Assembly (NCBI GenBank): GCA_003142255.1
Contig: PLLO01000011.1
Span: 372,001 to 436,000 of the forward strand
DNA length: 64,000 bases
Reading direction: 5' to 3'
DNA from: Bacteroidales bacterium
Lineage (GTDB): Bacteria; Bacteroidota; Bacteroidia; Bacteroidales; VadinHA17
A program made the position numbers and the translations under genes. Position 1 is the stretch's first letter. The number at the start of each line of letters is the position of its first letter. The notes below the pieces were generated by a model. That model had not been told where the DNA came from. It did not search any database and worked only from the letters and a program-made list of their open reading frames with translations. Shown here in pieces: positions 26,650 to 36,755 of the stretch.

Positions 26650-28143
26650 TTATTTGATCTTCGATATTGCATCAATAAAGGCTTCGACCGAAGCGGTTAT
26701 AATATCAGTATTTGTCCCGAATCCGTAGTAGATCTTATCCTCGTGTCCAACCTGAACATGGACTTTTCCGAGGTCGTCGCTTCCCCTGGTAATTGCCTGG
26801 ATCAGGAACTCTTCAAGATGTACTGTCTTGCTGATGAGATGTTTGACAGCAGTAAATGCAGCGTCCACCGGTCCATTCCCTGAGGCGGTTGAAGTATGCA
26901 CTTCGCCGTTGATCTTTAATCCAACCGTAGCTATGGGAATTGCAGATTTTCCGCAGGTAACCTGGAGCAGTTCCAGTTTGAGTGATTTCTCGCCCTGGAA
27001 AACTTCTCCCGTGAGGATCCTGATATCTTCATCGTTTATCTCCTTCTTTTTGTCGGCAAGCAGCAGAAAGCGATGATACACATCGTCGAGCTCCTCCTTG
27101 CCCAGATTGAATCCAAGAAGCTCAAGACGGTGATTAAGTGCCGCTCTTCCGCTCCGGGCAGTGAGAATTATCGATGACTCCCTTATCCCGACCTCAACCG
27201 GATCTATTATCTCATAATTCTCCCTGTTCTTAAGAACGCCATCCTGATGGATGCCAGAGGAGTGCGCAAATGCATTTCGTCCGACGATGGCTTTGTTTGC
27301 CTGTACAGGCATGCTCATAAGCGTGGAAACAAGCCTGCTCGTGCTGAATATAAGCTTGGAATTAATGTCGGTACGAAGCTTAAGCTCGTGATGGCTTTTG
27401 ATAATCATTGCTATCTCCTCGAGCGATGTATTCCCGGCCCTTTCTCCGATTCCGTTTACAGTGACCTCCACCTGCCTGGCTCCGTTTATGATACCCATCA
27501 TGGTGTTTGCAGTGGCCATGCCAAGGTCGTTATGGCAATGTGTCGAGATCATTGCTTTGTCGATATTCGGAACATGTTCTACCAGGTATTTTATTTTTGC
27601 ACCATACTCTTCAGGCAGGCAGTAACCGGTAGTGTCAGGAATATTTACGACTGTAGCGCCTGCATTTATCACGGCTTCAATCACCTGGGCGAGATATTCA
27701 TTATCGCTCCGGCCTGCATCTTCGGCATAGAACTCTACATCATCGACAAATTTCCTGGCATACTTTACTGCATCGCATGCTCTCCTGATGATCTCATCGG
27801 GAGTAGTCTTTATCTTGTATTTGATATGAAAAGGCGAAGTGCCTATCCCGGTATGTATTCTTTTTCTTTTTGCATACTGAAGAGCTTCGGCAGCAACCTC
27901 GATATCCTTTTTAACTGCACGGGTCAGTGCGCAGATTACCGGATTTGTTATAACTTTTGAAATTTCAACCACGGAGTTGAAATCGCCCGGGCTTGATATC
28001 GGAAAGCCTGCCTCAATGACATCCACACCGAGAGCTTCCAGCACCTCCGCGACCTCTATTTTCTCGATAGTGTTAAGCTGGCATCCGGGCACCTGTTCAC
28101 CATCTCTCAGGGTGGTGTCAAAAATAATTACCTTATCATCCAT
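26650..28143 (-). CDS. leuA: 2-isopropylmalate synthase
   Basis: A 497-residue enzyme that condenses acetyl-CoA with 2-oxoisovalerate, the committed leucine step. The catalytic barrel has '[16 protein letters not shown]' (about 8-23), '[19 protein letters not shown]' (metal His pair, about 200) and '[16 protein letters not shown]'. The C-terminal leucine-sensing domain (about 390-497) has '[12 protein letters not shown]' and '[19 protein letters not shown]'. It is followed by leuC after 5 bp; ilvC lies 22 bp upstream. Confidence 0.95.
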   Translation of the reverse strand: MDDKVIIFDTTLRDGEQVPGCQLNTIEKIEVAEVLEALGVDVIEAGFPISSPGDFNSVVEISKVITNPVICALTRAVKKDIEVAAEALQYAKRKRIHTGIGTSPFHIKYKIKTTPDEIIRRACDAVKYARKFVDDVEFYAEDAGRSDNEYLAQVIEAVINAGATVVNIPDTTGYCLPEEYGAKIKYLVEHVPNIDKAMISTHCHNDLGMATANTMMGIINGARQVEVTVNGIGERAGNTSLEEIAMIIKSHHELKLRTDINSKLIFSTSRLVSTLMSMPVQANKAIVGRNAFAHSSGIHQDGVLKNRENYEIIDPVEVGIRESSIILTARSGRAALNHRLELLGFNLGKEELDDVYHRFLLLADKKKEINDEDIRILTGEVFQGEKSLKLELLQVTCGKSAIPIATVGLKINGEVHTSTASGNGPVDAAFTAVKHLISKTVHLEEFLIQAITRGSDDLGKVHVQVGHEDKIYYGFGTNTDIITASVEAFIDAISKIK

Positions 28144-28165
28144 TTTTATAAGTTTTTATGATGAG

Positions 28166-29215
28166 TTACTTTTTAGCTGGTCTCAGCTTCCTGACAGCAA
28201 TACCGGTCCTCCATAATTCAGAATTGCCCATCTCCTTAAGTTCTGCATCGAGCATTTCCTTATAGTTTGGCGCCCCTGTCGACTTAAGCACCCTCACACA
28301 CTCTTTGCCCGATTTTACTTTCTTATACAGATCTTTAAATACAGGAAGAGTAGCCTTCATGAATTTCGGACGCCAGTCAAGTGCTCCCCGCTGAGCCGTT
28401 GCACTGCAGTTGCTGTACATCCAGTCCATGCCATTCTCGTCAACAAGTCTTATCAGGCTCTGGGTAAGCTCCTCAACAGTTTCATTGAAAGCTTCGGAAG
28501 GAGAGTGCCCGTTAGTGCGGAGCACCTGGTACTGTGCATCCATGATACCGGCCAGTGCACCCATAAGAACACCCCGCTCCCCGGTGAGATCGCTGTAAAC
28601 CTCTTTCTCGAATGTCGTGGGAAAAAGATATCCTGAGCCTATTGCAATTCCAAGAGCTATAGTCCTCGCTTCGGCTTTCCCGGTAAAATCCTGGAATACC
28701 GAATAGCTTGAGTTGATCCCTGCACCTGCAAGAAAATTCCTGCGGACACTCGTGCCTGATCCTTTGGGAGCGCAGAGAATAACATCGATATCGGCAGGAG
28801 GGATGACGCCTGTATGTTTCTTATAAGTAATTGAAAAACCGTGTGAGAAATAAAGGGCTTTGCCTTTTGTAAGATGCGGCTTAAGCTTCGGCCATAATAT
28901 ACGCTGTGCTGCATCGGAGACCAGGTACTGGATTATAGTGCCTTTTTCGGCAGCTTCTTCAACCGGGAAGAGGCTTACTCCGGGAACAAATCCATCCTTT
29001 ACTGCCTTGTCCCAGTCGGCTTTGAATTCGGGAGCCTGTCCGACAATTACATTGATCCCGTTATCTTTCATGTTCATTCCCTGTGCAGGTCCCTGAACAC
29101 CATATCCGATAACTGCAACAATTTCATCTTTAAGCACTTCACGTGCCTTTGCAAGTGAGAATTCTTCTCTTGTTACTACATCTTCAATTACACCGCCAAA
29201 ATCGATTTTTGCCAT
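28166..29215 (-). CDS. ilvC: Ketol-acid reductoisomerase
   Basis: A 349-residue class I NADPH-type enzyme catalysing isomerisation and reduction of acetolactate or acetohydroxybutyrate. The Rossmann loop is 'VAVIGYGVQGPAQGMNM' (about 33-49); 'CAPKGSGTSVRRNF', 'SDLTGERGVLMGALAG' (metal Asp/Glu) and 'YSNCSATAQRGALDW' form the knotted helical domain. It is separated from ilvN by 153 bp holding a C-run repeat. Confidence 0.95.
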   Translation of the reverse strand: MAKIDFGGVIEDVVTREEFSLAKAREVLKDEIVAVIGYGVQGPAQGMNMKDNGINVIVGQAPEFKADWDKAVKDGFVPGVSLFPVEEAAEKGTIIQYLVSDAAQRILWPKLKPHLTKGKALYFSHGFSITYKKHTGVIPPADIDVILCAPKGSGTSVRRNFLAGAGINSSYSVFQDFTGKAEARTIALGIAIGSGYLFPTTFEKEVYSDLTGERGVLMGALAGIMDAQYQVLRTNGHSPSEAFNETVEELTQSLIRLVDENGMDWMYSNCSATAQRGALDWRPKFMKATLPVFKDLYKKVKSGKECVRVLKSTGAPNYKEMLDAELKEMGNSELWRTGIAVRKLRPAKK

Positions 29216-29271
29216 GATTAAAATTTTAATTTGTATTATGATACTTTCTTTTATTTTTTCTTCTATTCAAT

Positions 29272-29360
29272 TACCCCCTTCCCTCCCGAGTACTCGGGAT
29301 TCCCCCATGGGGGAAGGAGTCGGCTTTACGTTTCCCCCCTGGGGGAAAATGAAAGGGGGT
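29272..29360. repeat. C-run hairpin repeat between ilvN and ilvC
   Basis: Two hairpins (TTCCCCCATGGGGGAA and TTTCCCCCCTGGGGGAAA) plus a small CCCGAGTACTCGGG palindrome, all of the dispersed family, fill the ilvN-ilvC gap inside the branched-chain operon. It may act as an mRNA-stability element; no T tract marks a terminator. Confidence 0.75.
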
Positions 29361-29368
29361 TTTTATAA

Positions 29369-29935
29369 TTAGTTTTTATTATAGTTTTCAACCTTTTCAG
29401 GTGCAAACCTGTTTGCTTCGTCCATCTCCTTGAGATATGAATTGAGTTCTTTGACCTGTTTTGTGATTGCGACCCTTCCCGAGCGGACAAACTGCAAAAC
29501 GCCGTATGGCTCGAGCTGGTTAAGAAGCTCGGCTATTTCAGTTTTATGACCTGTCTTTTCAATTATGATGTATTCGGGTGAGACCTCAAGAATTCTTGCA
29601 TGCTGGGTCCTCACGAGATGATCGATCACGTTTCCCGACATCAGGCCTTTTGTTGTTACCTTGTAAAGGGCAATCTCCTGGTAAATGATCTCATCCGAAG
29701 TGTGAACAAATACTTTAAGGACATCGACCAGCTTTTCCATCTGCTTCGCGACCTTCCTGACCATATCGGGAGTGGTCTTTACAACAAGCGTGAGCAGCTG
29801 AACACCTTTTACTGCAGATTCCGAGGCAGTAATGCTTTCGATATTTATCTGCCTGCGGGTCAGTATTATCGTTATCTGGTTCAGGATCCCTATGTGGTCC
29901 TCGCTGAACAATGAAATTGTAAATTCCTGTTTCAT
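29369..29935 (-). CDS. ilvN: Acetolactate synthase, small (regulatory) subunit
   Basis: A 188-residue protein with an N-terminal ACT domain ('FTISLFSEDHIGILNQITIILTRR', about 4-27; then 'IESITASESAVKG') and the C-terminal subunit domain. It binds the large subunit and usually gives valine feedback. It overlaps the ilvB stop by 4 bp (ATGA). Confidence 0.93.
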   Translation of the reverse strand: MKQEFTISLFSEDHIGILNQITIILTRRQINIESITASESAVKGVQLLTLVVKTTPDMVRKVAKQMEKLVDVLKVFVHTSDEIIYQEIALYKVTTKGLMSGNVIDHLVRTQHARILEVSPEYIIIEKTGHKTEIAELLNQLEPYGVLQFVRSGRVAITKQVKELNSYLKEMDEANRFAPEKVENYNKN

Positions 29936-31698
29936 GATTTATAATTAAGCGTTACTTCTGAAACTGATGCTCCGGGTTCAACCATCGGAAGGACATTTCC
30001 CTCCTTATCAATTTTTATATCGAGCAGATACGGTCCTTCTGATTTAAGCAGATCGATGAGCGATTTTTTCAGTTCTGATCTTTCGTTTACTTTCTGTCCT
30101 GGTATGCTGTATCCTGCAGCTATTGCGACGAAGTCAGGATTCTCCAGCTTCGTTGAGGCGTACCTTTTATTGAAGAACATATCCTGCCACTGGCGTACCA
30201 TTCCAAGGTATCCGTTGTTAAGGATTATAATCTTGACAGGAACTTTATATTGCATGATAGTCCCGAGTTCCTGGATGGTCATCTGAAATCCACCATCGCC
30301 GATGAATGCAACTACCTGCCTGCCCGGGTTGCCGATCTTTGCGCCGATCGATGCAGGCAGTCCGAATCCCATTGTTCCCATTCCGCCCGATGTTACCAGG
30401 CTGTTTGGGGTCGTGAATCTGAAATACCTTGCAGCTGCCATCTGGTTCTGTCCGACATCAGTTACAATTACTGCATCGCCTCCGGTCAGCTCCGATACAA
30501 GATTTATGACTTCACCCATCCTTATATCACCGGAGTCTGGTTTCGTCTCCGATTTAATAACCTTTTCAAATTCTATCTTGTCGCATATCCTGAATTCCCT
30601 GATCCATGATTCATATGTTTTCTTTTCGACAAGAGGGATAAGATGGCTGAGCACCTCTTTTACATCGTTATGAATTTCGAGATCAACCTGGACATTCTTA
30701 TTGATCTCGGCTTCGTCGATTTCAATATGTATTATACGTGCCTGAATTGCATATTTCTTAAGGTTGCCGGTAACCCGGTCGTCAAAACGCATTCCTATGG
30801 CAATTATCAGATCAGCCTCGTTGGTAAGCATGTTTGGCCCATAATTTCCATGCATTCCCAGAAACCCTGCATAGAGTCTGTGACCGGAAGAAAAAGAGGA
30901 TATTCCCAGAAGGGTGACGGCGACGGGTATTCCGGTTTTTTCGGCGAATTCCCTGAGTTCCTTCTCTGCTCCGGAGATAAGAACGCCATGTCCTGCAAGA
31001 ATCAAAGGCCTCTCAGCGTGATTTATCATTATCGCAGCTGACTCGATAGCCCTGGTATGAAGCGGTATATGAGGATTATAGCTTCTCAGGTAAGTGCACT
31101 TTTTGTATTTATAGCTTAGTTTTTCATTCTGAGCATCCTTTGTGATGTCAACCAGAACAGGGCCCGGTCTGCCCGTGGTTGCTATATAAAATGCCTTTGC
31201 AATTGTGTCAGGAATATCCTGTGCTTTCTTTACCTGGCAATTCCATTTGGTGACAGGCATCGAGACTCCAAGGATATCTGTCTCCTGGAAGGCATCAGTT
31301 CCGATCAGAGTCGAGACCACCTGCGCAGTAATGAATACCACCGGTACCGAATCGAGGTAAGCATTGGCGATCCCTGTTATGAGGTTTGTCGCCCCGGGAC
31401 CGGAAGTAGCAAAACATATTCCAGGTTTGCCTGATACCATTGCATAGGCCTGGGCAGCATGGGCAGCCCCTTGCTCATGACGGGTCAGGATATGCTTCAG
31501 CTTATCCTCGTAATCGAGGAGCTTGTCATATACCGGCATTATGGCTCCGCCCGGATAACCGAAAATAGTGTCGACACCCTCTTCGATTAGGCACCTGAGG
31601 AGCGCATCAGCACCTGTTATCTGCTCAACGCCATTAAAACTGGTTTCTTCGGCAGTTGCTTTCTCTTTTTTCATATCTGTTTCTAAATCTGTATTCAT
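29932..31698 (-). CDS. ilvB: Acetolactate synthase, large (catalytic) subunit
   Basis: A 588-residue TPP/FAD enzyme that makes acetolactate or acetohydroxybutyrate. Motifs: '[15 protein letters not shown]' (about 43-57), '[18 protein letters not shown]' with the catalytic Glu (about 74), '[18 protein letters not shown]', '[12 protein letters not shown]', and the TPP site '[16 protein letters not shown]' through '[15 protein letters not shown]' (about 468-505). It starts within the ilvD stop (4-bp overlap). Confidence 0.95.
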   Translation of the reverse strand: MNTDLETDMKKEKATAEETSFNGVEQITGADALLRCLIEEGVDTIFGYPGGAIMPVYDKLLDYEDKLKHILTRHEQGAAHAAQAYAMVSGKPGICFATSGPGATNLITGIANAYLDSVPVVFITAQVVSTLIGTDAFQETDILGVSMPVTKWNCQVKKAQDIPDTIAKAFYIATTGRPGPVLVDITKDAQNEKLSYKYKKCTYLRSYNPHIPLHTRAIESAAIMINHAERPLILAGHGVLISGAEKELREFAEKTGIPVAVTLLGISSFSSGHRLYAGFLGMHGNYGPNMLTNEADLIIAIGMRFDDRVTGNLKKYAIQARIIHIEIDEAEINKNVQVDLEIHNDVKEVLSHLIPLVEKKTYESWIREFRICDKIEFEKVIKSETKPDSGDIRMGEVINLVSELTGGDAVIVTDVGQNQMAAARYFRFTTPNSLVTSGGMGTMGFGLPASIGAKIGNPGRQVVAFIGDGGFQMTIQELGTIMQYKVPVKIIILNNGYLGMVRQWQDMFFNKRYASTKLENPDFVAIAAGYSIPGQKVNERSELKKSLIDLLKSEGPYLLDIKIDKEGNVLPMVEPGASVSEVTLNYKS

Positions 31699-33521
31699 AT
31701 ATTTCTGACCGCTCCTTTGTCGGCTGAGCTTACGAATGCGGCATAGGCCCTGAGTGAAGCAGGAATTTCACGGTTTCTCTTTCCTGGTTTGAATGCTTTC
31801 AATCCTTTTTCTTCCTCTTTCTTCATTCTTTTAATCAGCTCATCTGCAGAAAGCTTAACATTTAATTTTCTGCCCGGAATATTGATCTCGATAATATCGC
31901 CATCCTTTATCAGAGCCAATGCTCCGGCTGCAGCAGCCTCCGGCGACACATGACCCACTGACAAACCGGATGTACCTCCCGAGAATCTGCCATCAGTGAT
32001 CAGTGCACATTTTTTACCAAGACCTTTTGACTTAAGGTAGGAGGTAGGGTAGAGCATCTCCTGCATTCCCGGACCTCCCTTTGGACCTTCATAGCGGATT
32101 ATCACAGCATCGCCTTCCCTGATTTTACCGGCAAGGATGCCATCGGATGCTTCCTCCTGTGATTCGAAAACCACTGCCGGGCCGGTGAACAAAAACAGGT
32201 TCTCATCAACTCCTGCAGTTTTCACAATAGACCCGTCTTTCGCCAGGTTCCCGTAAAGAACAGCAAGTCCGCCATCTCTGTTATATGGGTGTTGCGTGCT
32301 GCGGATGCATCCATTCTCCCTGTCAGTATCGAGAGTATCGTACATTGTATCATGCGAACCCATCTCAATACTTCTTTTCATTGCCGGGGCGCTCCTGTAA
32401 AATTCATTTGCTTCAGGCTTGGCCTTGCCACCAAGGATATCCCAGTCATCGATGGCTTCTTCCAGCGACTGATAATCCACTCTCTTTACTGAAGTGTCTA
32501 TCAGCCCGGCACGGTTCAGCTCACCCATAATTGCCATGATCCCCCCGGCGCGGTTGACATCCTGAACATGGAAGTGCGAGCTTGGCGCTACTTTGCATAT
32601 ATTCGGAATCCTGCGCGAAAGGGCATCTATATCTTTCATTGTAAAATCAACCTCTGCCTCGTGTGCCAGGGCAAGGAGGTGAAGAACGGTATTTGTAGAT
32701 CCGCCCATTGCTATATCGAGCGACATGGAGTTCATGAAAGCTTCTTTGGTTGCAATTGAACGCGGAAGCACGCTTGCATCGCCGTCAGAATAATATCTTT
32801 CAGTTATTTCTACAATCAGCCTGGCTGCTTTCTTGAAAAGTTTTGTACGGTTAGCATGTGTGGCAACTATTGTTCCGTTCCCGGGAAGGGCAAGCCCCAG
32901 AGCTTCATTGAGGCAGTTCATTGAGTTTGCCGTAAACATGCCTGAGCAAGAGCCGCAGGTTGGACAGGCAGTTCTTTCCATCTCATCGAGCTCATTGTCA
33001 CTTACCTTATCGTCAGCACCATCGACCATTACGTCGACCAGGTCGAGAGGACGGTTTCCGCGCAGGCCTGCTTCCATTGGTCCGCCAGAGACAAATACCG
33101 CAGGAATATTAAGGCGGAGAGCCGCCATCAGCATTCCCGGGGTTATCTTGTCGCAGTTGCTGATACAAATCATTGCATCAGCACAATGGGCATTGCAGAC
33201 ATATTCAACGCTGTCGGCTATGAGTTCACGCGAGGGCAGGGAATAGAGCATCCCGGTATGTCCCATCGCAATTCCGTCATCAATTGCAATCGTGTTGAAT
33301 TCCGCGGCAAAGCATCCGCTCTTTTCTATTTCTTTCTTAATGGTCTGACCGATCGAGTGAAGATGAACATGCCCGGGCACGAACTGTGAAAAGGAATTTA
33401 CGATAGCAATCACAGGTTTGCCAAAGCTCTCCTCTTTCATCCCGTTGGCGCGCCACAGGCTCCTGGCTCCTGCCATTTTCCTGCCGGTCATTGTTTTCAG
33501 ACTCCTGAGCTGGTTCTTCAT
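31695..33521 (-). CDS. ilvD: Dihydroxy-acid dehydratase
   Basis: A 608-residue Fe-S enzyme making the 2-oxo acids of valine and isoleucine. Cluster-type Cys motifs are '[13 protein letters not shown]' (about 122-134) and '[19 protein letters not shown]' (about 191-209). Near the C-terminus '[24 protein letters not shown]' holds the catalytic Ser region. It is the first structural gene of the branched-chain operon, immediately after the Ile/Leu/Val leader and terminator; only 21 bp separate the terminator stem from its ATG. Confidence 0.96.
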   Translation of the reverse strand: MKNQLRSLKTMTGRKMAGARSLWRANGMKEESFGKPVIAIVNSFSQFVPGHVHLHSIGQTIKKEIEKSGCFAAEFNTIAIDDGIAMGHTGMLYSLPSRELIADSVEYVCNAHCADAMICISNCDKITPGMLMAALRLNIPAVFVSGGPMEAGLRGNRPLDLVDVMVDGADDKVSDNELDEMERTACPTCGSCSGMFTANSMNCLNEALGLALPGNGTIVATHANRTKLFKKAARLIVEITERYYSDGDASVLPRSIATKEAFMNSMSLDIAMGGSTNTVLHLLALAHEAEVDFTMKDIDALSRRIPNICKVAPSSHFHVQDVNRAGGIMAIMGELNRAGLIDTSVKRVDYQSLEEAIDDWDILGGKAKPEANEFYRSAPAMKRSIEMGSHDTMYDTLDTDRENGCIRSTQHPYNRDGGLAVLYGNLAKDGSIVKTAGVDENLFLFTGPAVVFESQEEASDGILAGKIREGDAVIIRYEGPKGGPGMQEMLYPTSYLKSKGLGKKCALITDGRFSGGTSGLSVGHVSPEAAAAGALALIKDGDIIEINIPGRKLNVKLSADELIKRMKKEEEKGLKAFKPGKRNREIPASLRAYAAFVSSADKGAVRNI

Positions 33522-33542
33522 TTTAAAATCAGTATTGAAAAA

Positions 33543-33570
33543 AAGGCTCCCCGGTTACCCGGAAAGCCTT
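33543..33570 (-). terminator. Attenuator terminator upstream of ilvD
   Basis: On the minus strand a 12-bp stem (AAGGCTTTCCGG / CCGGGGAGCCTT, two G-T pairs) with a GTAA tetraloop, followed by seven T. It lies 31 nt after the leader stop. UUUCCGG of the 5' arm (33559-33565) can pair over 7 bp (one wobble) with CCGGGAA at 33594-33600, which starts 1 nt after the leader stop codon: a clear antiterminator candidate. Confidence 0.9.
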
Positions 33571-33601
33571 TGTATATTTATAGCTACATATTATTCCCGG
33601 T

Positions 33602-33664
33602 TCACTTGTTTTTCACAAGAAGGATAAGAATGAGGGCAATAATATGTATTAAAAAAAATCGCAT
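33602..33664 (-). CDS. Ile/Leu/Val leader peptide (attenuation)
   Basis: A 20-codon ORF, MRFFLIHIIA-LILILLVKNK, ending TGA. Five Ile, five Leu and one Val codons, concentrated in codons 5-17, match the three products of the operon. It lies between a Bacteroidota promoter and the terminator before ilvD. The hydrophobic run could also suggest a tiny membrane peptide, but the flanking promoter, terminator and antiterminator pairing favour attenuation. Confidence 0.88.
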   Translation of the reverse strand: MRFFLIHIIALILILLVKNK

Positions 33665-33685
33665 TGTTTATTTCAAATAGCTTGA

Positions 33686-33715
33686 CAAAAGTATAGATAT
33701 TTTTAATATATCAAA
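33686..33715 (-). promoter_or_regulatory. Promoter of the ilv-leu operon leader
   Basis: On the minus strand TTTG (33712-33715), 18 nt, then TACTTTTG (33686-33693). The -7 octamer is identical to that of the aromatic operon promoter. Confidence 0.7.
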
Positions 33716-33748
33716 GAAAAAGTGACTTTTTTATGGAAAAAATTAAAA

Positions 33749-34477
33749 TCAGTTAAGATAAACCCAGTTTTCCAGGGGGTCGCTGGAGGTGAAAGTGTCT
33801 CCGCTACAGGTCAGAGGATTTGCATCGCGTTCTGATTTTGAAATAATCACTTCTGCGCGAGAATTTATGCCGCGTGCGGAATATTCATTGAAAACAGATT
33901 CAGTAATTATGTCAAACCACGAGACCATCCGTCCCTGCTTTGTCGGATCATTAACGATCACTGAAATATCGGAATATGTCTGCGACCCTATGTGAGTGCC
34001 AAGCTGTTCACCGGCACTTATCTTATCGTTAACGGTACGTGTTCCCTGCAGATTTATGTGGAAAATGGAAATCCGGAATGCAGGGTAGTCATCAGAAGCG
34101 ATCTCTATTTTTGTACCGCCGACTGATTCCTGCTCGACTCTTGTGATAGTCCCGGAAACAGGTGAATAGATCTTTACTGTTGTCCAGTCGACATTGTCCT
34201 TTGGCTGAAAATAGTGTTTCAGGCTCCTGCATTGTTCGAATGAGTCTGAATAATCGTGACCTATAGATGAACGGTATTTTGAAATCCTGTATATTTTGGA
34301 AAGCTCTATATAATTTGTATTTACGAATTTCGGGATGCCGTCTTTATCGATATCCCAGATGTCATTCGTAGTATTATTATTGGCATCATGCTTTTTCGAG
34401 CAGCCAGGGATTATGAGGAAAAGAAGAAAGAGGAAGACAATCTGGCTCTTTCTTATGATCTTAAGAAAGGTATCCAT
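33749..34477 (-). CDS. Lipoprotein with a degenerate M23/LytM-like domain
   Basis: A 242-residue protein with a lipoprotein signal (hydrophobic run, then 'IIPGCSKKHD', lipidated Cys near 26). Residues about 72-180 resemble a LytM/M23 barrel: 'SIGHDYSDS', 'VKIYSPVSGTITRVEQESVGGTKIEI', 'ISIFHINLQG' and 'KISAGEQLGTHIG'. The zinc-ligand motif HxH of active M23 peptidases is changed to HIN, so it may be a non-catalytic binding or regulatory protein. There is no clear link to its neighbours. It ends 34 bp before the -33 element of the ilv promoter. Family call is tentative. Confidence 0.55.
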   Translation of the reverse strand: MDTFLKIIRKSQIVFLFLLFLIIPGCSKKHDANNNTTNDIWDIDKDGIPKFVNTNYIELSKIYRISKYRSSIGHDYSDSFEQCRSLKHYFQPKDNVDWTTVKIYSPVSGTITRVEQESVGGTKIEIASDDYPAFRISIFHINLQGTRTVNDKISAGEQLGTHIGSQTYSDISVIVNDPTKQGRMVSWFDIITESVFNEYSARGINSRAEVIISKSERDANPLTCSGDTFTSSDPLENWVYLN

Positions 34478-34593
34478 CTGTACATCTATTAATATAGATG
34501 CAATTTAAAACTTTTACTGGAGATAATTTTTTTTTGACCGCATAATTACTTACCGTATTATCCTACAGAATTATTAATAACACTTCTAACTCC

Positions 34594-34776
34594 GGCTCTG
34601 AAAGAGCCATCTGTGAATAACCCCCGGTGCAACCGGGGGTTAAGCGACAACGAATAGTTATCAGCTCTGAAGGAGCTGAATATAAGGTTATTAAGCCCCT
34701 TCAGGGCTTGAGATCAGAGGGTTAGTTTGCCCCCGGTTGCACCGGGGGTTATTCATATAATGCCACATTCGTGGCA
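34594..34776. repeat. Cluster of small perfect hairpins with an inverted CCCCCGG pair
   Basis: The 359-bp gap 34478-34836 has no gene. It holds GGCTCT-GAA-AGAGCC (34594-34608), an 11-bp-stem hairpin TAACCCCCGGT/ACCGGGGGTTA (34618-34642), CAGCTC...GAGCTG (about 34662-34678), AGCCC...GGGCT (about 34694-34708), an inverted copy of the CCCCCGGT hairpin (34729-34756), and AATGCCAC-ATTC-GTGGCATT (34759-34778). The first and the inverted CCCCCGG hairpins face each other. A related GGCTCT...AGAGCC hairpin lies at 58612-58628. Confidence 0.75.
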
Positions 34777-34836
34777 TTGATTGTTCTATTAAGAGCCTTG
34801 GTCAATTGATTTCGTCTTTTAAGATCCCTGTAATTA

Positions 34837-36738
34837 TCATTCTTTAATAAACCTCGTCATATATCCGCCCCCGGCGCCTAGTATAATTATGATTTTATCA
34901 CCAGATGCTGAGTTACCTTCCGATACGTTTGCAGATGCAGGATCAGCAGGGTTATCTCCCAGAATGAGCGTTGTATAACTTCTTTTTCCAAGAAATGAGA
35001 GTGGTATCTCAACGCTTTTTGGCTTCAGACCATTAATTACCGAAAGAAACCAGGTGGTTCCCTTTCGCTGTGCATAAACCGCAAGCTCACCGATCTCCGA
35101 TGGCGGCAGGACAATTGTCTCATCCCATACCGACGGTATGCTTTTAATCATTTCTGCACATGGATTTTCGAGAATATGGGCGGGTGTTGACGCATATGTG
35201 ATTAACGGTGCGCAAAAAATTGCTGCTGTAGCTGCCTGGTGTACCCACGTCGTATTCTGCCGTCTTGTTCCGAAATGGCAAACAGAGTAATCTGCCGGTC
35301 CTGCAAGCATCCTTGTAAACGGCAGCGTTGTCTCGTGGGTGCCCCTGTCGAGAAGCTTGCTTGCCTCCATGCCCTTGACACCTTCATAGATCAGGATATT
35401 CGGATATGTACGCGACAATCCTGTCGGCTTATTGGCGCCGTGGAAGATCAGCACCAGCTTTTGCGCTGCAGCCTCTTTGGCAATGGATTCATAAAGGTCA
35501 ATTACCTCTTTTGCCTCATGGTCAAAGAAATCGATCTTTATCCCGGCGACGCCCATATCGTGAAGGCGACTGAAAAAATCGAGCCTTGTCTGCTTGTCGT
35601 GGAGTTCTTTTGAATGCTTCCAGACAATAATACCGACTCCAAGTTTACCGGAATAATCGACAAGGGATTTCAGGGAGTCATCAGGCCATTTGCTCCAAAA
35701 ATTCTCAAGTATGTTATATTCGAATCCAAGCTCTCCGGCAAGCTTTGAGAACTGCTTGGCAACTGTAAGGGTGCCATCGCCTCCTCCGTCAAGGTATTTC
35801 CATACAGCCCTCCCGGGCTTTACCCAGCCGGTATTTATTCCTTCCGGGAACAGAGTCTTATCGGGAGGAGGGTTAAGAGCCTGGATTGCATCGCAATTAA
35901 CCAGCGTATTAAGATCTTTCCCTGCCATTATCACCCTCCATGGAGTTGTTATTGTTCCATCTATGCCAGCGATCTTTGAAAGCCTTGCGACATCTTCTTT
36001 TGAATAGCGAAGGACATATGGGTAGGAGGCAGGCTGACTGTGACCAAGGCGGATTGCAAATCCATTATTACCGGTGCTCTGAAGCGCCATGCCTGCATAA
36101 TTGACAAGGTCAGCCTCTGTTATTGAGGCATAACCCGAACCATCGGCAAGCTTAAAGGTGAGGGGAGGTGCAACCCATCGTCCTGCAGGAACAGTGTCTG
36201 CAAGCTTCTTCGCATGAACTCCTTCATAATGCATATAAAGATCATGAAACCATACCATGCTTTTCTGAGGCAGGGTGAAGACGGTTGATTCGTCAGGATA
36301 TCTGACCGATCCTTCCTCTCCCGGGACGATAAATCTGAATGCGACGGCATCGTTGAAGACCCTTATCTCAAGATTGTAATTCACCTTGCTCTTCATTCCT
36401 TTAAAACTGAAAATAATGCCGTTGCACTTGTTAACAGCTTCAGAATGGAGCCCGTACCATTGAAATGTCTCGTCAATGCTGAATTGTTTTACCGGGCCGG
36501 ATTTCACAGTTCCGGTTATTCCCACGCCATCGACCGACATGTAAAGCGGGGATTTTTCAATTACCCCTCTTCCATTAAGTGAGACAGACATGGAAAGCTG
36601 ATTTTTTTCATGTATCAGAGTGCACTGAAGATGTCCGTCAGGGCTTTTTACTGATGTGTTTTCTATGGCTGAGGCACAGGCCATCAGCATAAAAGCCGAT
36701 CCTGCGGTTAAAAGGCTCTTTCTAATCTCACTTTTCAT
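34837..36738 (-). CDS. GH97 glycoside hydrolase, probably retaining (alpha-galactosidase-like)
   Basis: A 633-residue secreted enzyme with a lipoprotein-like signal ('AFMLMACASA'). The N-terminal beta-sandwich (about 25-280) has 'VSLNGRGVIEKSP'. The barrel (about 290-550) has 'KYLDGGGDGTLTVAKQF', 'WSKWPDDSLKSLVDYSGKLGVGIIVW' and 'VAGIKIDFFDHEAKEVIDLY'. The Asp in KIDFF matches the nucleophile position of retaining GH97 members; inverting SusB-type enzymes lack it. The exact sugar is not shown. It follows GH3 by 17 bp, so the two form an operon. Confidence 0.87.
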   Translation of the reverse strand: MKSEIRKSLLTAGSAFMLMACASAIENTSVKSPDGHLQCTLIHEKNQLSMSVSLNGRGVIEKSPLYMSVDGVGITGTVKSGPVKQFSIDETFQWYGLHSEAVNKCNGIIFSFKGMKSKVNYNLEIRVFNDAVAFRFIVPGEEGSVRYPDESTVFTLPQKSMVWFHDLYMHYEGVHAKKLADTVPAGRWVAPPLTFKLADGSGYASITEADLVNYAGMALQSTGNNGFAIRLGHSQPASYPYVLRYSKEDVARLSKIAGIDGTITTPWRVIMAGKDLNTLVNCDAIQALNPPPDKTLFPEGINTGWVKPGRAVWKYLDGGGDGTLTVAKQFSKLAGELGFEYNILENFWSKWPDDSLKSLVDYSGKLGVGIIVWKHSKELHDKQTRLDFFSRLHDMGVAGIKIDFFDHEAKEVIDLYESIAKEAAAQKLVLIFHGANKPTGLSRTYPNILIYEGVKGMEASKLLDRGTHETTLPFTRMLAGPADYSVCHFGTRRQNTTWVHQAATAAIFCAPLITYASTPAHILENPCAEMIKSIPSVWDETIVLPPSEIGELAVYAQRKGTTWFLSVINGLKPKSVEIPLSFLGKRSYTTLILGDNPADPASANVSEGNSASGDKIIIILGAGGGYMTRFIKE

Positions 36739-36755
36739 TTTTATTCATTTTCTGA

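Noticed and set aside
27247-27960. 237-codon plus-strand ORF.
   Set aside because: Lies entirely antisense to leuA, whose protein is clearly conserved; Cys/Tyr-rich nonsense composition.
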